The notes beneath the pieces are model-generated. The model saw only the letters and a list, made by a program, of their open reading frames with translations, made no database searches and was not told where the DNA came from. Below are positions 7,515-13,952 of a DNA stretch of 15,079 nucleotides, in pieces. The stretch spans positions 2,996 to 18,074 of the forward strand of contig JAPLPA010000236.1 in the NCBI GenBank assembly GCA_026400415.1, read 5' to 3'. The first letter of the stretch is position 1. Each line of letters starts with the position of its first letter. The position numbers and the translations under genes were made by a program. This stretch comes from Afipia sp. (lineage in GTDB: Bacteria > Pseudomonadota > Alphaproteobacteria > Rhizobiales > Xanthobacteraceae).

Positions 7515-7541
7515 ATAGAAAGACGGCGCGGTTACGCCGTC
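7515..7541 (-). terminator. Hairpin between convergent genes, probable terminator for the minus-strand gene
   Basis: A 7-bp perfect stem, GACGGCG (7522-7528) with CGCCGTC (7535-7541), and a 6-base loop that includes the stop codon of the minus-strand gene. Reading the minus strand, TTTCTATC follows the stem. It could also work weakly for the plus-strand gene ending at 7498. Confidence 0.5.
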
Positions 7542-7927
7542 ATCTGTGCTGGCTCGTCGCCGAAATCGTCCTCGACTGCCGCGAAGGTGCTTAGCGGCTT
7601 GGTTGAGAGCGTGATTGAGCGTTTTCCGTAGGCCGATATCGACGGCGCGGTCGAAGGAGCTTCCCGCGACATCGCAAACAACGTCGAGCCGACGACGCCA
7701 CCCTGCTCGACAAGATCGCGCTGGGCGCAGGTTGCCGCGATGGCAATTCCCATCGAGTGCAGATGATTGCGGCGGTAGCAAAACAGCGCAAGCATTGCTC
7801 GCACATCGGGCGATACCGATTCCACAAGTTCCGAAAGACCATGTTCGCTGGCGCGATAGAGGCTGCCGAGCAATTCATCGCCGACCGGGCAGGCATCGTT
7901 CTCAAAGGCTGTGCGACTGGACCACAT
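7532..7927 (-). CDS. Conserved hypothetical protein of 131 residues
   Basis: I do not recognise a domain. The gene looks real: its ATG is preceded by GGAGAAA at good spacing on the minus strand, it ends in a hairpin, and the protein has balanced composition unlike the antisense shadows nearby. The N-terminal half (about 1-70) looks helical and contains DELLGSLYRASEHGLSELVESV, then an FCYRRNHLHSMGIAIA stretch rich in aromatic and basic residues. The C-terminal third is Ser/Thr/Pro-rich and ends in an acidic EDDFGDEP segment, probably disordered. No signal peptide or clear membrane helix is seen. It resembles small uncharacterised proteins of the Bradyrhizobium group by general impression only. 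Confidence 0.75.
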   Translation of the reverse strand: MWSSRTAFENDACPVGDELLGSLYRASEHGLSELVESVSPDVRAMLALFCYRRNHLHSMGIAIAATCAQRDLVEQGGVVGSTLFAMSREAPSTAPSISAYGKRSITLSTKPLSTFAAVEDDFGDEPAQMTA

Positions 7928-7964
7928 TGAATTTCTCCGTTTCCGAAGGATGCAATGGGAATTC

Positions 7965-7979
7965 CTAACGCAAGGTTAA
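7965..7979 (-). promoter_or_regulatory. CtrA-like half-site pair upstream of the 131-residue protein gene
   Basis: On the minus strand the sequence reads TTAA, seven bases, TTAG, one base off the alphaproteobacterial CtrA consensus TTAA-N7-TTAA. It lies about 38-52 bases before the start codon, a position that suits a promoter-proximal site. Such short matches arise by chance, so this is only a candidate. Confidence 0.25.
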
Positions 7980-8009
7980 CCAACCCGGCCGATAGCCGAC
8001 AGCGTTCAT

Positions 8010-8049
8010 TTAATAGAGAGGCGAGTCAGTTAATAGGGAGGCGAGTCAG
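8010..8049. repeat. Tandem direct repeat, two 20-bp units
   Basis: Two abutting copies, TTAATAGAGAGGCGAGTCAG (8010-8029) and TTAATAGGGAGGCGAGTCAG (8030-8049), differ at one base; a further TCAG follows. Each copy contains a GAGTC (GANTC) site, the methylation target of the alphaproteobacterial CcrM enzyme. It lies in the 162-bp interval 7928-8089, downstream of the nitroreductase gene and upstream of the divergent hypothetical gene. No gene is visible in that interval. Confidence 0.85.
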
Positions 8050-8089
8050 TCAGCGCCGCCGGTTCCATGTGATTCGGCCTACGCGGCAG

Positions 8090-8770
8090 CTAGCCACCGA
8101 TAAACGCGACGGCTTCGGGGATTGCGGCGCGTGTCGTGCGATAGCTGTTGGCTGGATGCGACGTGTCGGGATAACCGAACGAAATTCCACACACCACCTT
8201 GCGGTCGTCGCCGACGCCGAGGTGCTTGCGCACGATGTCGGAATATCCCGCAAGTGCCGCCTGCGGAATGGTCGCAAGACCTGCCGCCTGCGCGGCAAGC
8301 ATGAAATTGTTCACATACCCGCCGCAATCGATTGCGCCGTAAACGCCCAGCGCCTCATCGCTTGTGACGATCGCCACATGTGGCGCGCCGAAGAACCGGA
8401 AATTCTCCAGCATCTGCTTTTGATAGGCGGCCTTGTCGCCGCGTGCGATTCCGAGTGCATTGTAAAGCTGAAATCCGCTTTCGCGGCGGCGGTCGAGGTA
8501 AACGCCTCTATACTCACGCGGAAACGGGAAGTCGCTTGCGCCGTGTCCGCCGCCGCTTGCGGCTTTGTAAATGTCCTCACCGAATTTGCGCACGGCATCG
8601 CCGGAAAAAATCGTGACCTGCCAGGGCTGGCTGTTGCACCATGACGCGGTCTTTTGCGCGGCATTCAGGACGCGCTCAATGGTGGCGCGCGGCACAGGTT
8701 CCGGCTTGAACGCACGGCAGGAATATCGCGCAGCAAGCAATTTCTCAACGGAGTCTAGATCGCTCGCCAT
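8090..8770 (-). CDS. Nitroreductase-family FMN oxidoreductase
   Basis: A 226-residue flavoprotein of the nitroreductase superfamily (NADH- or NADPH-dependent, FMN-binding, normally a cytoplasmic homodimer). Diagnostic segments are RYSCRAF (15-21), the FMN-contact NSQPW (46-50), and the C-terminal half block GVYGAIDCGGYVNNFMLAAQ followed by GLATIPQAALA, typical of this group. The start is ATG 8770, one base after the stop of the upstream acyl-CoA dehydrogenase gene, so translation is very likely coupled; a longer reading to 8953 only retraces that gene in another frame. It is the last gene of the beta-oxidation operon. A role in reducing an unsaturated or quinone-like intermediate, or in redox balance, is possible, but no substrate can be deduced. 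Confidence 0.93.
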   Translation of the reverse strand: MASDLDSVEKLLAARYSCRAFKPEPVPRATIERVLNAAQKTASWCNSQPWQVTIFSGDAVRKFGEDIYKAASGGGHGASDFPFPREYRGVYLDRRRESGFQLYNALGIARGDKAAYQKQMLENFRFFGAPHVAIVTSDEALGVYGAIDCGGYVNNFMLAAQAAGLATIPQAALAGYSDIVRKHLGVGDDRKVVCGISFGYPDTSHPANSYRTTRAAIPEAVAFIGG

Positions 8771-8771
8771 G

Positions 8772-10019
8772 TTACGACCGCCCGCGCGTCGGGATAGCGT
8801 TGAACGGCACATCCTTGTCCACCCGAATGTCGGCTGGCAATCCCAGCACGCGCTCGGCGATGATGTTGCGCAGGATTTCGTCGGTGCCGCCCGCGATGCG
8901 ATCCGACGGCGCGCGCAGCAGGATCGACTGGAACTGACCATCGACAGCAACACTGTCTTCGCCGGTCAGCACGCCGGCCGCGCCCTGCAAATCCATCGCG
9001 TAGGTGGCAATGTCCTGCAGCATCGTGCCTGCAACGAGCTTGCCGATGGAATTCTCCGGCCCCGGACGCTGGCCTTTGGATAGCGCCGAGATCGAACGGT
9101 AGCTGGTGTATTTCAATCCGCTCGCCTTCACAGCCCAGCCTGCCAGTTTCGAACGCACATTCTTGGCGTCAATAGCGGGACCGTCTTCCAGCATCAGGTC
9201 GTTGCAGAATGTGAACAGTTCGGGAAATCCGGTCGATTGCCGCGCGCCGATCGACATGCGCTCGTTCATCAGCGTGGTCAGCGAAACATTCCATCCGTCG
9301 TTGACCGCACCGAGGCGTTGCGAGTCGGGAATTTTCACGTCGGTGAAATAGACCTCATTGAATTCCGACTGGCCGTTGGCCTGCTTGATTGGCTTCACAT
9401 CGACGCCAGGGCTTTTCATGTCGAGCCAGAACATCGTCAGACCCTTGTGCTTGGGTTGGGTCGGATCGGTGCGGGTGATGACGATGCCATAGTCGGAGAA
9501 ATGCGCGCCGGTGGTCCAGACCTTTTGGCCGTTGACGATCCAATCGTCGCCCTTCTTTTCCGCGCGCGTGCGCAAACCTGCGACATCCGACCCCGCCGAC
9601 GGCTCGGAGAAAAGTTGACACCAGACATGTTCGCCGGACGCAATCTTGGGCAGGTACTTCGCCTTGTCGCCGTCATTACCGAACGCCATCACGGTCGGAC
9701 CGCACATGCCCTGCCCGATCAGGAACACGCCTTCGAGCTTGCCGTAGAAACCTTCTTCCTGCTGCCAGATCACACGCTCGATAGGCGTGGCACCGCGCCC
9801 GCCGAATTCCTTCGGCCAGTGCAGACAGGCCCAACCGGCTTCGGCTTTTTTCTTCTGCCACTTTTTTGATTCAGTCAGAATGGCGCTACCCTTTAGCTTG
9901 ATGCGACCGACAGTCGGCTGCCACCATTCGGGTTCGACATTCTTCGGCGCGTTGGCGTCGATCCATGCGCGCGCCTCGGCACGGAATTTCGCTTCCTGCG
10001 GTGTGTCATCGAAATTCAT
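8772..10019 (-). CDS. Acyl-CoA dehydrogenase, catalytic-type subunit
   Basis: FAD-dependent acyl-CoA dehydrogenase of 415 residues, introducing the alpha-beta double bond in an acyl-CoA and passing electrons to ETF. Visible motifs: N-terminal WPKEFGGRGATPIE (about 68-81), the FAD/substrate signature FSEPSAGSD (137-145), VNGQKVWTTGAHFSDY (about 162-177), and C-terminal APSDRIAGGTDEILRNIIAERVLGLP. The classic C-terminal EGT glutamate is replaced by GGT. A glutamate in MNERMSIGAR (Glu253) sits where isovaleryl-CoA and long-chain enzymes carry the catalytic base, so the enzyme is probably active. The following enzyme in the operon, encoded 10 bases upstream, is a second divergent paralogue; together they may form a heterotetramer as in actinobacterial steroid side-chain dehydrogenases. 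A GAGG ribosome-binding site overlaps the preceding stop. Confidence 0.95.
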   Translation of the reverse strand: MNFDDTPQEAKFRAEARAWIDANAPKNVEPEWWQPTVGRIKLKGSAILTESKKWQKKKAEAGWACLHWPKEFGGRGATPIERVIWQQEEGFYGKLEGVFLIGQGMCGPTVMAFGNDGDKAKYLPKIASGEHVWCQLFSEPSAGSDVAGLRTRAEKKGDDWIVNGQKVWTTGAHFSDYGIVITRTDPTQPKHKGLTMFWLDMKSPGVDVKPIKQANGQSEFNEVYFTDVKIPDSQRLGAVNDGWNVSLTTLMNERMSIGARQSTGFPELFTFCNDLMLEDGPAIDAKNVRSKLAGWAVKASGLKYTSYRSISALSKGQRPGPENSIGKLVAGTMLQDIATYAMDLQGAAGVLTGEDSVAVDGQFQSILLRAPSDRIAGGTDEILRNIIAERVLGLPADIRVDKDVPFNAIPTRGRS

Positions 10020-10029
10020 TGTCTCAACC

Positions 10030-11139
10030 TCAGCTTGCGTTGCGGAAGCGCATGCGGTCGATCAACTGGTTCTCCCAGTACGAGAGACTGCCGAGCGACA
10101 GAGCGAGCGCGTTCGCGCGCCGATAATACAGATGACAGTCGTATTCCCAGGTAAAGCCCATTCCGCCGTGCACCTGAATGTTGTTCTTGGCGCAATGTTG
10201 AAACGCCTGCGTGGCGCTGATGCGCGCGGTCGCTGCGGCTTCAGGCAATTCGGCAGCGTCGGTCGAAAGCGCCCAGGAACGCGCAAGCGTTGCCGACACA
10301 TACATGTCAGCGAGAATGTGCTTCACCGCCTGAAACGATCCGATCGGCCGGCCAAACGCGACACGGTCCAGCGCGTAGTCACGGCCCATCTCCAGCGCCC
10401 GATCGGACCCGCCGACCTGCTCGAATGCCATCAGCACCGCTGCGCGGTCGAGCACACGGGTCAGAATGCTCCAACCTTCGTTAGCTGCGCCGAGCGGCTC
10501 GGCCTTGCATCTATCGAAAACGATTTCGGCTTGATTGTGCGACTGATCGAGATTGCCGAGCGATCTACGCTGCACGCCGTCGCCGGATAAATCCACGATG
10601 AACAATGCGATGTCGGTTTCGCGTCCTGACGAAGCGGATCGAGCCGCGACAATCGCAAAGTCCGCAATCGTACCATCCGGCACAGGCGTTTTCTTGCCGG
10701 TCAATGCACCGTTCGAGGCGGTTAGTTTGATCGCCTTGTGCGACGGATTACCCGCGCCCTCGAACAACGCCAGCGTGCCGATGGCGTCACCCGACGCGAT
10801 CTTCGGCAGCCACTTCGCTTTTTGCACGTCGCTGCCAGCCAGCATGATGGCCTCGGTCACAAGATAAATTGTCGATGAAAACGGCACAGGCGCGAGCGCT
10901 CGGCCCATTTCTTCGGCGATCACGCACAACTCAAGATGTCCCGCGCCCGCGCCGCCAAATTGCTCCGGGATCGCAACACCGAGAAAACCCATCTCGGCGA
11001 GTCCTTTCCAGAGTTCGCGGTCGTAAGGCACCTTGCCTTCGAGCACTGCGCGCACCGCCTTCGGAGGACAACGCTCAGTGAGAAAGCGCCGCGCCTCATC
11101 GCGCAACTGCTTCTGCTCGTCGGAGAAATCGAAATTCAT
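10030..11139 (-). CDS. Acyl-CoA dehydrogenase family protein, divergent partner subunit
   Basis: A 369-residue acyl-CoA dehydrogenase-fold protein. It keeps IPEQFGGAGAGHLE (about 58-70), the FAD/dimer-contact RVAFGRPIGSFQAVKH (259-274) and IQVHGGMGFTWEYDCHLYYRRA (about 321-342). The usual TEPxAGSD block is degenerate (FEGAGNPSH), the helix-G catalytic position reads LDRAA rather than ER, and no EGT glutamate follows the GGMGF segment. It therefore looks like the partner subunit of a two-gene enzyme rather than a self-sufficient one. The ATG at 11139 shares its A with the TGA of the hydroxyacyl-CoA dehydrogenase gene; a longer reading to 11649 merely retraces that gene out of frame. Its product and the next one are both FadE-like but clearly not duplicates. 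Confidence 0.94.
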   Translation of the reverse strand: MNFDFSDEQKQLRDEARRFLTERCPPKAVRAVLEGKVPYDRELWKGLAEMGFLGVAIPEQFGGAGAGHLELCVIAEEMGRALAPVPFSSTIYLVTEAIMLAGSDVQKAKWLPKIASGDAIGTLALFEGAGNPSHKAIKLTASNGALTGKKTPVPDGTIADFAIVAARSASSGRETDIALFIVDLSGDGVQRRSLGNLDQSHNQAEIVFDRCKAEPLGAANEGWSILTRVLDRAAVLMAFEQVGGSDRALEMGRDYALDRVAFGRPIGSFQAVKHILADMYVSATLARSWALSTDAAELPEAAATARISATQAFQHCAKNNIQVHGGMGFTWEYDCHLYYRRANALALSLGSLSYWENQLIDRMRFRNAS

Positions 11140-11897
11140 CAGCGTGGCGCCATGCGGATGGCACCATCGAGACGAATGACCTCGCCGTTGAGCATCGGAT
11201 TCTCGACGATATGCACGGCGAGATTGGCATATTCCGTTGGATCGCCGAGACGTGCCGGATGCGGCACCTGCTTGGCGAGGCTGTCCTGCGCTTCCTGCGG
11301 CAGACCTTTCAGCAACGGCGTCAGGAAAAGACCCGGCGCAATCGTCATGACGCGGATGTTGAGCGACGCAAGATCGCGCGCGACGGGTAACGTCATGCCA
11401 GCAATGCCAGCCTTGGATGCGGAATACCCCGCCTGACCGATTTGGCCGTCGTAGGCTGCGACACTTGCAGTGTTGATGCAGACACCGCGCTCCTCGCCGA
11501 TGGGCGTTGCGGTCTGCATGCGCTCGGCAACGAGGCGGATGCAATTGAATGTGCCGATCAGGTTCACCTTGACGATGCGGTTGAAGTGATCGAGCGGATA
11601 GGCACCGTTCTTGCCGACGGTCTTGATCGCACCGCCGATGCCTGCGCAATTTACCAGCACGCGGATGATGCCATGCGCGGCTTCCGCTTTCGCAATACCG
11701 TCCTTCACCGGCGCTTCTTCGGATACGTCGCCGACCAGCGCGAGACCCTTGATCTCGGCGGCGACTTTCTCCGCGCCTTCCTTGTTCATGTCGATCACGG
11801 CAACCTTCGCGCCTTTAGCTGCCATTGCGCGCGCAGTGGCTGCACCGAGACCAGATCCGCCGCCCGTGATGAGAACTGAAACATCCTTGAGTTGCAT
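11139..11897 (-). CDS. HSD10-like short-chain 3-hydroxyacyl-CoA dehydrogenase (SDR family)
   Basis: NAD-dependent short-chain dehydrogenase of 252 residues, closely patterned on type II 3-hydroxyacyl-CoA / 17beta-hydroxysteroid dehydrogenase 10 (3-hydroxy-2-methylbutyryl-CoA dehydrogenase). Visible: nucleotide loop TGGGSGLG (11-18), Asp36 after the second strand (NAD preference), NCAG (83-86), Asn112, catalytic Ser145, Tyr158 and Lys162 (YSASK), and the HSD10-specific blocks SVAAYDGQIGQAGYSASK, VMTIAPGLFLTPLL and ENPMLNGEVIRLDGAIRM. The ATG has an AGGAAGA ribosome-binding site. It follows the racemase gene by 36 bases and overlaps the next gene by one base. HSD10 relatives accept 2-methyl-3-hydroxyacyl-CoA substrates, which fits the neighbouring racemase. 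Exact substrate is an inference. Confidence 0.95.
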   Translation of the reverse strand: MQLKDVSVLITGGGSGLGAATARAMAAKGAKVAVIDMNKEGAEKVAAEIKGLALVGDVSEEAPVKDGIAKAEAAHGIIRVLVNCAGIGGAIKTVGKNGAYPLDHFNRIVKVNLIGTFNCIRLVAERMQTATPIGEERGVCINTASVAAYDGQIGQAGYSASKAGIAGMTLPVARDLASLNIRVMTIAPGLFLTPLLKGLPQEAQDSLAKQVPHPARLGDPTEYANLAVHIVENPMLNGEVIRLDGAIRMAPR

Positions 11898-11933
11898 GTG
11901 CGTCTTCCTGTTGTTGATTGTGAGATTTGCGTT

Positions 11934-13058
11934 TTAGGAAACTTTCGCGGACGCATGCTGCGTCCATTGCGAAAGAATATCGGATGCGTTGACCGGCGAC
12001 ACTGCCGCCGAGCTTTGGATTTTCGAGGGTGTGCGGGAAAAACGCGGCGCAGGTGCCGGCTGCACACCGCCATCCGTGTCCACGAATGTCTGGCGAGCGG
12101 CGAGATGCGGATGCTTTGGGGCGTCGAACATTTCGATCACGGGTGCCACACAGGCATCGGTGCCGTCGAAAATTGCCGACCACTCATCACGCGTCTTGGT
12201 CTTGAAGACTTTCGCCATTTTATCGTGTAGCGAAGGCCATTGTCTGCGATTCATCTGATCGTTGTAGCAATCCTCACCGAGACCCGCGAGCCGACGCAAC
12301 TCCGCATAGAATTGCGGCTCCAGCGCGCCGACCGCCATATAGCGTCCATCCTTACATTCATAGGTACGATAGAAGTGTGCGCCGCCATCCAGCATGTTGG
12401 TGCGCGGCTGATCGGTCCAGCGTCCTGTCGCATGCATACTGTGAAACAATGTCAGCATGCTGGAGACGCCGTCGCACATCGCAGCATCGACGACCTGACC
12501 TTTGCCGGAGGACCGTGCTTCGATGACGCCAGCCAGAACGCCGACCGCAAGATAAAGCGCACCGCCGCCGTAATCGCCCACGAGATTGAGCGGCGACACG
12601 GTATCGCCGTCACACGACCGGAATGAATCCAGCGCTCCCGTGATGGCGATGTAATTGATGTCATGGCCTGCGCTTTGCGACAGCGGCCCTTCTTGGCCCC
12701 AACCAGTCATGCGCCCGTAAACCAAGCGCGGGTTGCGTTTCAGCACGACATCAGGTCCAAGCCCCAGCCGCTCCATCACCTGCGGACGAAATCCTTCGAT
12801 AAGAATGTCTGCGGCGACGATCAGATCAAGCGACTGTGCGACGTGGGACGGATTCTTCAGATCGAGCTCGATCACCTGCCGCCCGCGATTGACGAAATCC
12901 CGCGCATCGCGCTTGCCCTGTCCGGGCCGCGCAATCGAAACGACATCTGCGCCCATATCGGAAAGCAGCATCGACGCGAACGGTCCCGGCCCGATGCCGG
13001 CAAACTCGATCACGCGCACGCCACGCAGCGGGCCTGTCGCTTTCGGCCGCTCCTTCAT
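11934..13058 (-). CDS. Alpha-methylacyl-CoA racemase (CoA-transferase family III)
   Basis: A 374-residue family III CoA-transferase fold enzyme assigned to the racemase branch, which interconverts (2R)- and (2S)-2-methylacyl-CoA so that the S form can enter beta-oxidation. Evidence is the racemase-type SAGHDINYIAITGAL segment and catalytic residues His132, Asp162 (in LVGDYGGG) and Glu247 (in GALEPQFY). These are shifted by exactly six from His126, Asp156 and Glu241 of the Mycobacterium tuberculosis racemase MCR, so the alignment is gap-free through the active site. Transferases of the same family lack this His/Asp/Glu combination. The ATG has a GGGGGAG ribosome-binding site. It follows the TetR gene by 45 bases and leads the catabolic part of the operon. 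The C-terminal 40 residues are polar and variable. Confidence 0.93.
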   Translation of the reverse strand: MKERPKATGPLRGVRVIEFAGIGPGPFASMLLSDMGADVVSIARPGQGKRDARDFVNRGRQVIELDLKNPSHVAQSLDLIVAADILIEGFRPQVMERLGLGPDVVLKRNPRLVYGRMTGWGQEGPLSQSAGHDINYIAITGALDSFRSCDGDTVSPLNLVGDYGGGALYLAVGVLAGVIEARSSGKGQVVDAAMCDGVSSMLTLFHSMHATGRWTDQPRTNMLDGGAHFYRTYECKDGRYMAVGALEPQFYAELRRLAGLGEDCYNDQMNRRQWPSLHDKMAKVFKTKTRDEWSAIFDGTDACVAPVIEMFDAPKHPHLAARQTFVDTDGGVQPAPAPRFSRTPSKIQSSAAVSPVNASDILSQWTQHASAKVS

Positions 13059-13103
13059 ACGTCTCCCCCGACATGATTATTTTTGATATTGCTCATCGTC
13101 TTA

Positions 13104-13859
13104 TCACAAATTTCGGTTTGTTTTGTCTCGGTTGGTTTGCGGCATATCGGATTTCCGCGCCAACATGCCACCGAGGATCAAATCGGTGGTATGCGCAATA
13201 TATTGACGGCGGGTCTCCTCGCTGAGGCTGCGCTTGAAATCCATTTGGCGTCCATAAAATAAATGGTCGCAGGCCCCGACGAGGCTCGTATAGAAAAGCG
13301 CCGGATCGAATTTGCGGAATTCGCCTGCAGCGATCCCTTCCGCAAGCATGAGACGTTGAAACTCGAACAGCGGCTTGACGAAGAACCGTTTGACTTCCTT
13401 CGCCGTTGCTTCGCTGCCGTCATGCAGCAGAAGATGAATCAGGCGATTCATGTACGGGAATCGATAGTAGGCGTTGATGATGCCGGCGATGTGCCGCCGC
13501 AATTTTTCAGTGGGTGAGATTGGCTGCTCCATCACGAAAGCAAGATTTCGGATTTCGGCCTTGGCGTCGCGGGCCAATAGTGCAAGCAGCAATCCGTCCT
13601 TGTTGCCGAAATGATATTTGACCAGCGCGGCATTGACGCCGGATTTCGCAGCGATCTCGCTCAGCGAAATGTCGGTAGAGTTTCGCGCGATCATGAGGTC
13701 GCCGGCAGCCACCAGCAGCTTTGCTGCCGTTGCATTCATCGGCGCGGCGTCGGCATTCGCGCGCTCCTTGAGCGGCGGCACTCGGCGTGACGATTTCGTA
13801 CTCAAACGCGGCATGCCATATTCCATGGAGGACTTGCGATCAGCTAAGCCGATCATCAT
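13104..13859 (-). CDS. TetR-family transcriptional regulator
   Basis: Probable repressor of the adjacent acyl-CoA genes. The DNA-binding domain is clear: ISLSEIAAKSGVNAALVKYHFGNKDGLLLALL (about residues 64-95 of 251) is the TetR helix-turn-helix with its YHFGNK turn. The remainder is the helical ligand-binding part. The first 40 residues before the first domain helix are a polar, basic extension. The longest ATG (13859) has a moderate GAGCGGA ribosome-binding site. In-frame ATGs at 13814 (MPRLST, 236 residues) and 13739 (211 residues, closer to usual TetR length) are possible alternatives. The gene heads the minus-strand operon and is divergent from the thiolase; a dyad lies just upstream. 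Ligand is probably an acyl-CoA of the pathway, by analogy with similar clusters. Confidence 0.93.
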   Translation of the reverse strand: MMIGLADRKSSMEYGMPRLSTKSSRRVPPLKERANADAAPMNATAAKLLVAAGDLMIARNSTDISLSEIAAKSGVNAALVKYHFGNKDGLLLALLARDAKAEIRNLAFVMEQPISPTEKLRRHIAGIINAYYRFPYMNRLIHLLLHDGSEATAKEVKRFFVKPLFEFQRLMLAEGIAAGEFRKFDPALFYTSLVGACDHLFYGRQMDFKRSLSEETRRQYIAHTTDLILGGMLARKSDMPQTNRDKTNRNL

Positions 13860-13870
13860 GGTCCGCTCAA

Positions 13871-13896
13871 GAGTTAATTGACCGATTGACTAACTC
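13871..13896. promoter_or_regulatory. Imperfect dyad with GAGTTA/TAACTC arms, candidate TetR operator
   Basis: GAGTTA (13871-13876) and TAACTC (13891-13896) are perfect inverted arms flanking 14 bases that contain ATTGAC twice (13877-13882 and 13885-13890) separated by CG. The 20-bp core is only partly symmetric, but its mismatches are all transitions. It lies between the divergent TetR and thiolase starts and covers the thiolase -35, as expected for an autoregulated TetR operator. Confidence 0.55.
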
Positions 13897-13914
13897 TCCA
13901 CGCCTGCCTTTAAT
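13886..13914 (+). promoter_or_regulatory. Sigma70-type promoter of the thiolase gene
   Basis: TTGACT (13886-13891), a 17-bp spacer and TTTAAT (13909-13914) each match the housekeeping hexamers at five of six positions. Transcription would start near 13921, about 32 bases before the thiolase ATG. The -35 hexamer lies inside the candidate TetR dyad. Confidence 0.6.
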
Positions 13915-13952
13915 TGCCGCCATTAAAATCAATGCATGTGAGGGAGACCGTC

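Noticed and set aside
8010..8049. CRISPR or mobile-element end from the tandem repeat
   Set aside because: There are only two abutting units with no spacers, no cas genes, no terminal inverted repeats and no transposase nearby.
8771..8953. 61-residue N-terminal extension of the nitroreductase
   Set aside because: It retraces the end of the dehydrogenase gene out of frame. The family N-terminus begins at ATG 8770.
9237..9869. 210-residue open frame on the plus strand
   Set aside because: Antisense shadow of the 415-residue acyl-CoA dehydrogenase, without domain or ribosome-binding support.
11140..11649. 170-residue N-terminal extension of the partner acyl-CoA dehydrogenase
   Set aside because: The extra part lies entirely within the HSD10-like gene in another frame and is Arg/Ser/His-rich. 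The natural ATG at 11139 overlaps the upstream stop and begins with the family's MNFDFSDEQ.
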